Of a DNA stretch of 64,000 nt, positions 24,700 to 33,013 are shown one piece after another (the first letter of the stretch is position 1; every line of letters begins with the position of its first letter). This DNA is from Desulfarculaceae bacterium (GTDB lineage: Bacteria > Desulfobacterota > Desulfarculia > Desulfarculales > Desulfarculaceae): the NCBI GenBank assembly GCA_020444545.1, contig JAHLKT010000001.1, positions 496,001-560,000 on the forward strand, given 5' to 3'. A program made the position numbers and the translations under genes. Below the pieces are notes generated by a model. The model was not told the DNA's origin and did not search any database. It saw only the letters and a program-made list of their open reading frames with translations.

Positions 24700-25494
24700 T
24701 CAAGGGAGGGAGACCGGAAACCGCCATCCGGCGTTTTTCAGCGCGTGCACCACCAGAAAGCTCTTGAACTCGCGGTCCGTGCGCCCCCACCAGCCGTCCG
24801 CCGCCTGGGCCCCCGTCAGACGCGGCCAGCAGGGCCGCAGCAGGGCCACGGCCTGGCGGCCGGGCAGATGGGCCAGGGCGTTCACGGTCTGGTGAAAGGG
24901 CAGGCTTCGCGGCCATGGATCGGCCCCGGCCAGCCGCGCCAGGAAGGCCCGCGCTCCCCGGCCCCTTTGGAAGCGGAGATGCACCGCCAGGGCGCGCAGC
25001 AGGTTGCCCGCCGCGCCCCAGCCCAGGCCCGGCTCGCCCCAGAGCCGCTTATTAATATGTTGCAGGCCCCGCACGACCTCCGGGCGCTCCCCGCGGCCGA
25101 AGATGGCGGCCAGAAACAGGCCCGCCGGGGGCCACAGGGCATCGGCCCGGCTGGGCGCGAAGGGCAGGCCCGCTAGCTGCCGCGCGCTGGGGGCGGGGCC
25201 GCATTGCTCCGGAGCCAGGACCCGGGGCAGCAGCCAGTCCAAAGCCCGCTCCACCGCCGGGTCCGGCTCCCGCTGGGTCAGGTGCAGGCCGAAAAGGCGG
25301 CGCAGGCTCTCCAGGGGCGAGCCGCCCCAGGAGCCATCCTGGCGCTGGCCCTTTTTCAGCGCGGCCACCCTTGCCTTCATGTCAATCGCCAGGCGCGCGT
25401 CGCCGCCCAGCCAGCGCTGGCGGGCGTAGAGCCCGGCCGGGGAAGTGCTGAAAACAAAAGGCGTCAAGGGATCGTATTTCAGGTTTCCCGCCAT
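24700..25494 (-). CDS. Terpene-cyclase/prenyltransferase-like repeat protein, function unknown
   Basis: A 264-residue protein with helical repeats resembling the alpha-alpha barrel of squalene cyclases and prenyltransferases. QW-like motifs occur at both ends: KKGQRQDGSWGGSPLESLRR near residue 45, and AQAADGWWGRTDREFKSFLVV near the C-terminus. No DxDD or other catalytic motif is obvious, so it may be a binding or degenerate relative. ATG 25494 has GGAAGG upstream; a TTG at 25521 is in frame. It is divergent from pstS. Confidence 0.65.
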   Translation of the reverse strand: MAGNLKYDPLTPFVFSTSPAGLYARQRWLGGDARLAIDMKARVAALKKGQRQDGSWGGSPLESLRRLFGLHLTQREPDPAVERALDWLLPRVLAPEQCGPAPSARQLAGLPFAPSRADALWPPAGLFLAAIFGRGERPEVVRGLQHINKRLWGEPGLGWGAAGNLLRALAVHLRFQRGRGARAFLARLAGADPWPRSLPFHQTVNALAHLPGRQAVALLRPCWPRLTGAQAADGWWGRTDREFKSFLVVHALKNAGWRFPVSLP

Positions 25495-25544
25495 CAAGCG
25501 GCCCTTCCGGCTTGTCGGCAAATCGTCTTGGGCGCGTCACGCCC

Positions 25545-25562
25545 ACGTAACAAAGCTCTCAT
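25545..25562 (+). promoter_or_regulatory. Possible Pho box upstream of pstS
   Basis: ACGTAAC, then 4 bp, then CTCTCAT give two 7-bp half-sites with the 11-bp period of PhoB sites (consensus CTGTCAT). The second half matches 6 of 7, while the first is weak. It lies 84 bases before the pstS ATG. Confidence 0.4.
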
Positions 25563-25645
25563 AACATCCAGGCAGATGACAACAGAGTTGAACCGCGCAT
25601 GGGCGCGGTCAGAGCTACTTAAATCCGTTATGGAGGAATTCTCAG

Positions 25646-26479
25646 ATGAAACTCGGCAAGTTGATCAAAGTGATCGGTGGCGCGGCCATGGTCGCGACCT
25701 TGGCTTTCGGCGCCGCCCCGGCCATGGCCGGTGAAACCATCAGCATCACCGGCTCCACCACCGTGCTGCCCATCGCCCAGAAGGCCGCCGAGGTCTACAT
25801 GAAGCAGAATCCCGGCGTGCGCATCAGCGTGGCCGGCACCGGCAGCGGCGACGGCATCAAGGCCGTGATCGATGGCACCGCCGACATCGGCGACGCCAGC
25901 CGCGACATGAAGAAGAAAGAGATCGCCCTGGCCAAGAAAAAGGGCCACAGCCCGATCAAGAACGTGGTGGCCCTGGACTGCATCGTGCCGGTGGTCAACC
26001 CGGCCAACCCGGTCAAGGACCTGTCCCTGGCCCAGCTCAAGGACATCTACGCCGGCAAGGTCAAGAACTGGAAGGACGTGGGCGGCCTGGACAAGACCAT
26101 CGTGGTGATCAGCCGCGACAGCTCCTCGGGCACCTTCGAGGTGTGGAACAAGAAGGTGCTGGGCAAGAAGACCCGCGTGCGCCCCGACGCGCAGCTGCAG
26201 GCCTCCAACGGCGCGGTGGCCCAGGCGGTCTCCGGCAACAAGTACGCCATCGGCTACGTGGGCATCGGCTACCTGAACCCCAAGCTCAAGGGCCTCACCG
26301 TGGGCGGCGTGATGGCCAGCCCCAAGACCGCCATGGATAAGAGCTACCCCATCGCGCGTCAGCTGTTCATGTTCACCGGCCCTAATCCCAAGCCCGAGGT
26401 GAAGAAGTTCCTGGCTTTCGTCAAGGGCCCCGAGGGTCAGAAGATCGCCAAGGATGAAGGCTTCGTCCCGGTCAAGTAA
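25646..26479 (+). CDS. pstS: Phosphate ABC transporter substrate-binding protein
   Basis: A 277-residue periplasmic phosphate-binding protein with a signal peptide ending APAMAGE. Phosphate-binding motifs are visible: SITGSTTVLPIAQ, GTGSGDGIKAVIDGTADIGDASRDM and SRDSSSGTFEVWN. It delivers phosphate to PstCAB. GGAGG precedes the ATG by 8 bases. A stable hairpin without a T-run lies just downstream, before a porin gene, so pstS is probably expressed more strongly than what follows. Confidence 0.95.
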   Translation: MKLGKLIKVIGGAAMVATLAFGAAPAMAGETISITGSTTVLPIAQKAAEVYMKQNPGVRISVAGTGSGDGIKAVIDGTADIGDASRDMKKKEIALAKKKGHSPIKNVVALDCIVPVVNPANPVKDLSLAQLKDIYAGKVKNWKDVGGLDKTIVVISRDSSSGTFEVWNKKVLGKKTRVRPDAQLQASNGAVAQAVSGNKYAIGYVGIGYLNPKLKGLTVGGVMASPKTAMDKSYPIARQLFMFTGPNPKPEVKKFLAFVKGPEGQKIAKDEGFVPVK

Positions 26480-26516
26480 GCATCCTGTCCCGCCCCTTTC
26501 CCCTGCACGGACATAA

Positions 26517-26547
26517 GCGCCTCCGGCCCCTCGCGGGCCGGGGGCGC
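26517..26547 (+). terminator. Intercistronic hairpin after pstS
   Basis: GCGCCTCCGGCCC and GGGCCGGGGGCGC form a 13-bp stem with one G-U pair. No T-run follows (CAATAAA). It probably stabilises the 3' end of the pstS message or partly attenuates transcription into the porin gene. Confidence 0.55.
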
Positions 26548-26613
26548 CCAATAAACCCGCCGGAAGCTGTGGCGGCCTCCGGCGAAAAGTTAACCAACCG
26601 AAAGGAGAGGCTA

Positions 26614-27882
26614 ATGAGAGGAGTCAGCAAAGCGCTGGGCACAATCGCCCTGGCGGCTGCCTTCGTCACCACCACCTGGATGGCCGCGCCCGCGATGGCG
26701 TCCAACCAGGCCGAGCTCGAGGCCAAGATCCAGGCCATGGAGCAGACCCTCAACCAGATGAAGACCCAACTCCAGCAGGTGCAGACCAGCCAGCAGCAGC
26801 AGGCGGTCGAGGTTGCCTCCAAGAGCAAGCTCCCCTCCTGGATGGAGCGCATGACCTTCTACGGCGACACCCGCTTCCGTTATGAGCACACCAGCTACGA
26901 CGAACTCAACGGCAAGTCCAAGTCCGGCAAGGACCGCTTCCGGGTGCGTCTGCGCTTCGGCGTGCGCAGCCAGATCCACGAGGACGTGGAGCTGGGTATG
27001 CGCATGGTGACCGGGGCCAACAGCGACGCCACCAGCACCAACCAGACCATGGGCAACTACTTCGGCGAGTACAGCGCCTGGGGCCTGGACCGGGCCTACG
27101 TCAAGTGGACCCCGAGCTTCGTTCCCCAGAAGGGCTTCATGTTCGAGTTCGGTAAGGTGCCCCAGCCCTTCATGACCTCCAAGGCCATCTGGGACGGCGA
27201 CGTGGTGCCCGAGGGTGCCTTCGCGCAGTACACCTTCAACAAGGCCGGCTCCTGGCAGCCCTACGTGCTGGCTTCCTACATGACCGTGGAGCAGAGCGGC
27301 GAGTTCAGCGACAACGTGCTGGCTCCGGCGGCCCAGATCGGCGTCAAGGGCAAGGTCGGCGCCTTCAAGATCAAGGCCGCCACCAGCTACACCTCCTGGG
27401 GCGACCTGGGCAACGTGGACAAGGTGCCCGAGTACACCAACGGCAACCCGACCTGGACCGAAGGCGGCGGCACCCGCATGAGCAACTTCGCGGTGTGGGA
27501 TCTGTACGCCAAGGGCGAGTTCAAGTTCAGCAAGAAGGGCTCCGTGAGCCTCTGGGGCCACTACCTGACCAACCAGGACGCCGACGGCCCCTGGCAGGAC
27601 CAGGACACCGGCTGGGCCGCGGGCGCGGGCGTCAAGTACACCAAGTTCGGCTTCAAGCTGTGGTACAAGAACATCGAAGCCAACGCGACTCCCGGCTTCA
27701 TCGCCGACAGCGACTCCGGTTACGTCAACCGCAAGGGTTGGGTGGCCAGCGCCTCCTACAAGATGTGGAAGTACGGCAAGGTGGTCCTGAGCTACTACAA
27801 CACCGAGCCCATCGAGGATTCCATCCCCGGCGCCAAGAACGCCTCGCAGACCTTCTTCTGCGACTTCATCTTCAAGTTCTAA
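26614..27882 (+). CDS. Outer-membrane porin, phosphate-regulon associated (copy 1)
   Basis: A 422-residue protein with a signal peptide (ending APAMAS), a short coiled-coil rich in Gln (residues about 30-65) and a C-terminal beta-barrel that ends in Phe (CDFIFKF), typical of outer-membrane proteins. Strand-like alternation is clear in DTRFRYEHTSYD, RVRLRFGVRSQIHEDVELGMRM and FEFGKVPQPF. It resembles the putative porin family seen in Deltaproteobacteria. Position between pstS and pstC suggests phosphate or anion uptake. The second porin shares most of its sequence. Confidence 0.88.
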   Translation: MRGVSKALGTIALAAAFVTTTWMAAPAMASNQAELEAKIQAMEQTLNQMKTQLQQVQTSQQQQAVEVASKSKLPSWMERMTFYGDTRFRYEHTSYDELNGKSKSGKDRFRVRLRFGVRSQIHEDVELGMRMVTGANSDATSTNQTMGNYFGEYSAWGLDRAYVKWTPSFVPQKGFMFEFGKVPQPFMTSKAIWDGDVVPEGAFAQYTFNKAGSWQPYVLASYMTVEQSGEFSDNVLAPAAQIGVKGKVGAFKIKAATSYTSWGDLGNVDKVPEYTNGNPTWTEGGGTRMSNFAVWDLYAKGEFKFSKKGSVSLWGHYLTNQDADGPWQDQDTGWAAGAGVKYTKFGFKLWYKNIEANATPGFIADSDSGYVNRKGWVASASYKMWKYGKVVLSYYNTEPIEDSIPGAKNASQTFFCDFIFKF

Positions 27883-27937
27883 GCCCCACCTGCGACCGCG
27901 GCTCCATCCTACCTGGCCGCGGTTGCCCTCGGACCCG

Positions 27938-27969
27938 GGCCCGGGGCGTCAAGCCCCGGGCCTTCTCTT
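27938..27969 (+). terminator. Terminator after porin 1
   Basis: GGCCCGGGGC and GCCCCGGGCC pair around GTCAA, followed by TTCTCTTT. Confidence 0.75.
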
Positions 27970-28065
27970 TGGCCCATCGCCCTTTCCCTGCCCCTTCTCT
28001 TGCCTCTTGACCTATGTTGCGATCTGAGGCAGAATTAACAATAGCATGTGAATAGTTGCACACAA

Positions 28066-28083
28066 CTGTTACGTGCCGGTTAC
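28066..28083 (+). promoter_or_regulatory. Pho box upstream of porin 2
   Basis: CTGTTAC-GTGC-CGGTTAC is a pair of 7-bp direct repeats with 4-bp spacing, matching PhoB-site geometry. A TTGACC (28085-28090) with TTAAAC 17 bp further downstream could be the -35 and -10 boxes. Confidence 0.6.
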
Positions 28084-28149
28084 ATTGACCTGGTTTCCCC
28101 GAGCGTTTTAAACTACATCTGGAAGCAGGCAAGTAGGAGGAGAGGAGCA

Positions 28150-29412
28150 ATGAGAAAAGCAGGTCTATTTCTGGCCTTGCTGGCGGCGTTGAGCCTATGG
28201 GTGGCTCCCATGGCCTCGGCGGCCACGCCGTCCGATTTGGAAGCCAAGATCAAGGCCATGGAGCAGCAGCTCCAGAGCATGAAAGAACAGCTGAAGCAGG
28301 TGCAGAGCACCCAGCAGCAGCAGCAACAGCAAGCGGTGGAAGCGGCGGCCCAGAGCAAGCTGCCCGCCTGGGTGGAGCGCATCACCCTGTTCGGCGACGT
28401 TCGCTTCCGCTATGAGCACACCAATTACGACGATCTCAACGGCAAGTCCAAGGACGGCAAGGACCGCTTCCGGATTCGCCTGCGCTTCGGGGCCCGCAGC
28501 CAGATCCACCAGGACGTGGAGGTCGGCTTCCGCATGGCCACCGGCAGCGACACCGACCCCACCAGCACCAACCAGACCATGGGCGGCTACTTCGGCGAGT
28601 TCAGCAACTGGGGCCTCGACCAGGCCTATGTGAAGTACACCCCCAGCTTCATGCCCCAGAGGATGGCCACCTTCAGCTTCGGCAAGGTGCCCAACCCCCT
28701 GGTCACCTCCAAGATCATCTGGGATAGCGACGTGGTGCCCGAGGGCGCGTTCCTCAACTTCACCTTCAACAAGGACGGCAACGTCCGGCCCTTTGTCACC
28801 GCCACCTACATGACCGTGTCCGAGGACGGCGAGTTCGGCGACAACGTGCTGGCCCCGGCCCTGCAAGCGGGCGCCAAGGGCAAGCTCGGCGCCTTCGACT
28901 TCACCGGCGCGGCGGGTTACACCTCGTGGGGCAACTTGGGCGACAACGGCAAGCTGCCGCCCAACCTGCACGGCACCCCCACCTACGTGGAGGGCGGCTC
29001 CGAGCGCACCACCAACTACGCGGTGGTGGATGTCTACGCCAAGGGCGCCTTCAAGTTCAGCAAGAAGGGCTCGGTGGGCCTGTGGGGCCAGTGGCTCAAG
29101 AACCAGGACTCCGAGGGCCCCTACCAGAGCAAGGACCAGGGCTACGGCGCGGCCGCCTTTGTCACCTACGACAAGTTCAAGTTCGAGGTGCTCTACAAGA
29201 ACGTGGAGGCCAACGCCACCCCGGGCTTCATCGCCGACAGCGACTCCGGGTACGTGAACCGCAAGGGTTGGCAGGTCGAGGGCCAGTACAAGATGTGGAA
29301 GTACGGCAAGCTGGTGGTCACCTACTACAACACCGAGCCCGAGGACGAATCCATCCCCGGGGCCAGCAACCCCTCTCAGACCATCTTCGTGAACACCATC
29401 TTCAAGTTCTAG
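28150..29412 (+). CDS. Outer-membrane porin, phosphate-regulon associated (copy 2)
   Basis: The 420-residue paralogue of the preceding porin has the same layout: signal peptide (ending PMASA), a Gln-rich coiled coil with an expanded QQQQQQ run, and a beta-barrel ending FVNTIFKF. Long blocks such as TNQTMGGYFGEFSNWGLD and NATPGFIADSDSGYVNRKGW are shared with copy 1, so the pair arose by tandem duplication. It has its own Pho box and a GGAGGAGAGG ribosome site, so the two copies can be regulated separately. Confidence 0.88.
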   Translation: MRKAGLFLALLAALSLWVAPMASAATPSDLEAKIKAMEQQLQSMKEQLKQVQSTQQQQQQQAVEAAAQSKLPAWVERITLFGDVRFRYEHTNYDDLNGKSKDGKDRFRIRLRFGARSQIHQDVEVGFRMATGSDTDPTSTNQTMGGYFGEFSNWGLDQAYVKYTPSFMPQRMATFSFGKVPNPLVTSKIIWDSDVVPEGAFLNFTFNKDGNVRPFVTATYMTVSEDGEFGDNVLAPALQAGAKGKLGAFDFTGAAGYTSWGNLGDNGKLPPNLHGTPTYVEGGSERTTNYAVVDVYAKGAFKFSKKGSVGLWGQWLKNQDSEGPYQSKDQGYGAAAFVTYDKFKFEVLYKNVEANATPGFIADSDSGYVNRKGWQVEGQYKMWKYGKLVVTYYNTEPEDESIPGASNPSQTIFVNTIFKF

Positions 29413-29459
29413 CAGCCGTCACGCGCCTCCGGCCCAAGTGGGCCGGAACCGGCTGATCA

Positions 29460-29491
29460 GGCCCGGGGCACCCCGCCCCGGGCCATTTTTT
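29460..29491 (+). terminator. Terminator after porin 2
   Basis: GGCCCGGGGC and GCCCCGGGCC pair around ACCCC and are followed by ATTTTTTG. The T-run directly abuts the next Pho box. Confidence 0.85.
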
Positions 29492-29518
29492 GTCACCAAG
29501 TTGTAACCTTCCAGTCAC
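29490..29518 (+). promoter_or_regulatory. Triple Pho box upstream of pstC
   Basis: Three 7-bp half-sites, TTGTCAC, TTGTAAC and CAGTCAC, recur at an exact 11-bp period, separated by CAAG and CTTC. This is the architecture expected for cooperative PhoB binding (consensus CTGTCAT/C). It lies about 65 bases before the pstC start. Confidence 0.75.
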
Positions 29519-29583
29519 CTCCCGGGAACATCCTCGCACTACCTTAGTTGCAACTAGAACTACTCAATTGCGAGTTGTTGATA

Positions 29584-30546
29584 ATGATGCAATTTCCCCA
29601 AGCCCAGACCCTGCGCGCCGACAACGCCACGGCCCTTTCCCTGGGAAAGAAAAAGGGCATGTCCAGCACCCAGCGCGAGGTCTGGATCCGGCGCTTCTTT
29701 GTGTTGGCCGGGTTCTTCTCGGTCATCGTCATGGCCCTCATCGTGCTGTTTTTATTCAAGGAAGGCCTGGGGCTGTTCAGCGAGGTCAGCATCAAGGACT
29801 TCCTGTTCGGCGAGTTCTGGTATCCCACCTACGACCCGCCTGATTTCGGCATCCTGCCCTTGATCGCCGGCTCGGTGGCCGTGACAGCCCTGTCTTCGCT
29901 GCTGGCGGTTCCCCTGGGCGTGGGCGCGGCCCTGTATCTGGGCGAGGTGGCCGGCAACCGCACCCGCGAGATACTCAAGCCCGCGGTGGAGCTGTTGGCC
30001 GGGCTGCCCTCGGTGGTCTTGGGCTTCGTGGGCATGGTGGTGATAGCTCCGCTCATGCAGGAATGGTGGGACATTCCCACCGGACTCAACGTATTCAACG
30101 CCTCGATGATGCTGGCCATCATGGCCATCCCCACCATCGCTTCCATCAGCGAGGACGCCCTGCACTCGGTGCCCCGCGACCTTCAGGAAGCCTCCCTGGC
30201 CCTGGGGGCCACCCGCCTGGAGACCCTCAGCCGGGTCCTGGTGCCGGGCGCGCTCTCGGGCATCGGCACGGCGGTGATCCTGGGCATGAGCCGGGCCATG
30301 GGCGAGACCATGGTGGTCTTGATGGTGGCCGGCGGCGCGGCCCAGATTCCGGGATCCATCTTCGATTCGGTGCGCCCCCTGCCCGCGACCATCGCCGCGG
30401 AAATGGGCGAGACGCCTTTCGGCTCCGAGCACTACCACGCCCTGTTCGCCATCGGCATCGTGCTCTTCCTGCTCACCCTGGGCTTCAACCTGGTGGCGGC
30501 CTACATATCCAACCGCTTCCAGCAGAAGGGAGCGGCCACCTTATGA
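29584..30546 (+). CDS. pstC: Phosphate ABC transporter permease PstC
   Basis: An inner-membrane permease of about 320 residues with six or more hydrophobic helices. The coupling loop contains [29 protein letters not shown], the EAA-type motif that contacts PstB. Start is uncertain: ATG 29584 or 29587 gives a GC-rich, coding-like N-terminus but no clear ribosome site, while ATG 29659 ([12 protein letters not shown]) follows AAAGAAAAAGGG. The stop overlaps the pstA start. Confidence 0.94.
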   Translation: MMQFPQAQTLRADNATALSLGKKKGMSSTQREVWIRRFFVLAGFFSVIVMALIVLFLFKEGLGLFSEVSIKDFLFGEFWYPTYDPPDFGILPLIAGSVAVTALSSLLAVPLGVGAALYLGEVAGNRTREILKPAVELLAGLPSVVLGFVGMVVIAPLMQEWWDIPTGLNVFNASMMLAIMAIPTIASISEDALHSVPRDLQEASLALGATRLETLSRVLVPGALSGIGTAVILGMSRAMGETMVVLMVAGGAAQIPGSIFDSVRPLPATIAAEMGETPFGSEHYHALFAIGIVLFLLTLGFNLVAAYISNRFQQKGAATL

Positions 30547-31427
30547 GCACCGACAGCCTGAGCACCAACTCCCTGCCCATGCGCCGCCTGCGCCAGAACC
30601 TGGTCTTCGGCCTGTTCCGCCTGACCATGCTCATCGTGCTGGGCGCCCTGGGGGGCATCCTGCTCTACGTGCTCATCCACGGGGCCGGGGCCATCAGCTG
30701 GACCTTCCTCACCGAGTCGCCCCAGAACTCCATGACCGAGGGCGGCATCTTCCCGGCCATCATGGGCACCCTCTACCTCACCGTCGGGGCCATCCTGGTG
30801 GCCCTGCCCCTGGGCGTGGCGGCGGCCATATACCTGAGCGAATACGCCACCGACGGCAAGGCCCTCAAGATCGTGCGCCTGGGCATCCAGAACCTGGCGG
30901 GCGTGCCCTCGGTGGTCTTCGGCCTGTTCGGCCTGGCGTTGTTCGTGGGCTATTTCGGGCTGGGCGTGTCCATCGCGGCCGGCTCCCTGACCCTGGGCCT
31001 GCTCATATTGCCCACGGTGATCGGGGCCTCGGAAGAGGCGCTTCGGCAGGTGCCGGCCACCTTCCGCGAGGCCTCCCTGGGCCTGGGCGCCACCCGCTGG
31101 CAGACCATACGCAAGGTGGTGTTGCCGGCCGCCCTGCCCGGCATCCTCACCGGCTCCATCCTGGGCATCGGCCGCGCCGCCGGCGAGACCGCGCCCATCA
31201 TGTTCACCGCGGCCACCTTCTACACCATCGGCCTGCCCCGCTCGCCCCTGGACGAGGTGATGGCCCTGCCTTATCACATCTACGTTTTGGCCACCGCCGG
31301 CACCCACATCGAGGCCACCCGGCCCTTGCAGTACGGCACGGTGCTGGTGCTCATCACCCTGGTGCTGGGCCTGAGCCTGGTGGCCATCATCATCCGCACC
31401 AAAATGAGAAAGACCAAGAAATGGTAA
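30543..31427 (+). CDS. pstA: Phosphate ABC transporter permease PstA
   Basis: A 294-residue partner permease with six predicted helices and the loop [31 protein letters not shown], the EAA motif for PstB. The [11 protein letters not shown] segment is typical of PstA. The ATG overlaps the pstC stop (ATGA), and its own end overlaps pstB by 7 bases. Confidence 0.95.
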   Translation: MSTDSLSTNSLPMRRLRQNLVFGLFRLTMLIVLGALGGILLYVLIHGAGAISWTFLTESPQNSMTEGGIFPAIMGTLYLTVGAILVALPLGVAAAIYLSEYATDGKALKIVRLGIQNLAGVPSVVFGLFGLALFVGYFGLGVSIAAGSLTLGLLILPTVIGASEEALRQVPATFREASLGLGATRWQTIRKVVLPAALPGILTGSILGIGRAAGETAPIMFTAATFYTIGLPRSPLDEVMALPYHIYVLATAGTHIEATRPLQYGTVLVLITLVLGLSLVAIIIRTKMRKTKKW

Positions 31428-32221
31428 GTGCAACCGCCACGGCGGCCCAGGCCGGCCTCAGCCCGGAGCGCCCCATTATCGAGGTGTCGGGCCTCAACTT
31501 CTATTACGGCGACTTCAAGGCCCTGGCCGACGTGGAGATGAACATCAAGCGGGGACAGGTGACCGCGCTGATCGGCCCCTCGGGCTGCGGCAAGAGCACC
31601 TACCTGCGTCTGTTGAACCGCATGAACGACCTGATCCCCGGCACCCGGGTGGAGGGCTCGGTGCTCATGGACGGGATCGACCTCTACGGCCCGGACGTGG
31701 ACCCGGTGGACGTGCGGCGGCGGGTGGGCATGGTTTTCCAAAAGCCCAACCCCTTCCCCAAGACCATCTACAACAACGTGGCTTACGGCCCCCGCTTGCA
31801 CGGGGTCAAGGACCACAAAAAGCTGGACGGTTTGGTGGAGCACTCGCTGAAATCAGCCGCCCTGTGGGATGAGGTCAAGGACATTTTACACCAGTCGGCC
31901 TTGGGGCTTTCCGGCGGCCAACAGCAGCGCCTTTGCATCGCCCGGGCCATCGCCATGGAGCCGGAAGTGCTCCTCATGGACGAGCCCACCAGCGCCCTGG
32001 ACCCCATCGCCACCAGCCGCATCGAGGAGTTGGTTAAGGAACTTAAGGTACGCTATACTGTAATAATCGTTACCCATAACATGCAGCAGGCTGCCCGGGT
32101 CAGCGACGAAACCGCATTCTTCTACATGGGCAAGCTGGTGGAAATGAGCGACACCGAAAGCATCTTCACCCGCCCCCAAAAAGAGCAGACCGAACATTAC
32201 ATCACCGGCCGATTCGGCTAG
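31421..32221 (+). CDS. pstB: Phosphate ABC transporter ATPase PstB
   Basis: A 266-residue ATPase with Walker [10 protein letters not shown], PstB-typical [19 protein letters not shown]-loop [19 protein letters not shown], signature [16 protein letters not shown], Walker [14 protein letters not shown] and the switch His in [10 protein letters not shown]. The [11 protein letters not shown] block separates PstB from other ABC ATPases. Confidence 0.97.
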   Translation: MVSATATAAQAGLSPERPIIEVSGLNFYYGDFKALADVEMNIKRGQVTALIGPSGCGKSTYLRLLNRMNDLIPGTRVEGSVLMDGIDLYGPDVDPVDVRRRVGMVFQKPNPFPKTIYNNVAYGPRLHGVKDHKKLDGLVEHSLKSAALWDEVKDILHQSALGLSGGQQQRLCIARAIAMEPEVLLMDEPTSALDPIATSRIEELVKELKVRYTVIIVTHNMQQAARVSDETAFFYMGKLVEMSDTESIFTRPQKEQTEHYITGRFG

Positions 32222-32249
32222 GCCAACCAGCTTGCGCAAGGAATAATTC

Positions 32250-32939
32250 ATGGAAGGGTTATCGCATTTCCACCGCCGGATGCAGGAGGTCAAGGAAGAC
32301 CTCCTGAAGATGGCCGGACGGGCCGAACAGGCCGTGCACAGCGCCACCCGGGCCCTGGACGCCCGCGACGTGGAGTTGGCCAAATCGGTGATTCAGGGGG
32401 ACCGGCGCATCGACCTGATGCAGAACGAGATCGAAGAACGCTGCATCAACCTGCTGGCCACCCAGCAGCCGGTGGCGGTGGACCTGAGGTTCCTCTCGGC
32501 GGTCACCAAGATCGCCAGCTTCCTGGAGCGCATGGGCGACCAGGCGGTCAACCTGGCCCAGCGGGCCATGGCCCTGGCCGAGCTGGACCCGGTGCCCACG
32601 CCCGGCACCATCATGTCCATGAGCACCATCGCCCGCGAGATGAGCAAGGACTGCCTGGACTCCTTCGTGGAGGAGGACGTGGCCAAGGCCGAGCGGGTCC
32701 TGGTCCGCGACGACGAGCTGGACCAGCTCTGCCGCTCCTTTTTGGAGGAGATGATCGGCTGGATGAACGAGGAGCGCCGCCTGGTGCGGCGCGGGGTGGA
32801 ATTCATCCTGGCCAGCCGCCATCTGGAGCGCATCGGCGACGAGGCCACCAACGTGGCCGAGGAGGTGGTCTACCTGGTGGAAGGCCGCATCATCCGCCAC
32901 GGCGGCAAGCCCGCCTCGGTGGCGGTGGGACCGCTCTAG
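32250..32939 (+). CDS. phoU: Phosphate signalling regulator PhoU
   Basis: A 229-residue all-helical protein with two PhoU repeats. Metal-binding motifs ITKIASFLERMGDQAVNLAQRA and ASRHLERIGDEATNVAEEVVYL show the typical E/DxxxD pattern. PhoU couples PstSCAB activity to repression of the PhoR/PhoB system; no phoR or phoB is present in this window. It is the last gene of the pst cluster. Confidence 0.95.
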   Translation: MEGLSHFHRRMQEVKEDLLKMAGRAEQAVHSATRALDARDVELAKSVIQGDRRIDLMQNEIEERCINLLATQQPVAVDLRFLSAVTKIASFLERMGDQAVNLAQRAMALAELDPVPTPGTIMSMSTIAREMSKDCLDSFVEEDVAKAERVLVRDDELDQLCRSFLEEMIGWMNEERRLVRRGVEFILASRHLERIGDEATNVAEEVVYLVEGRIIRHGGKPASVAVGPL

Positions 32940-32966
32940 GCCGCCAACGCCAAGCAAAAAATCGCA

Positions 32967-33004
32967 ACGCCCCGCCGGTTCCGCGCCGGCGGGGCGTTTT
33001 TTTT
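32967..33004. terminator. Bidirectional terminator between phoU and the molybdoenzyme
   Basis: ACGCCCCGCCGG and CCGGCGGGGCGT form a 12-bp stem followed by TTTTTTT on the plus strand. On the minus strand a T-run (ATTTTTTG) begins four bases past the stem, so it can serve both convergent genes. Confidence 0.85.
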
Positions 33005-33013
33005 GGGCGCGCT

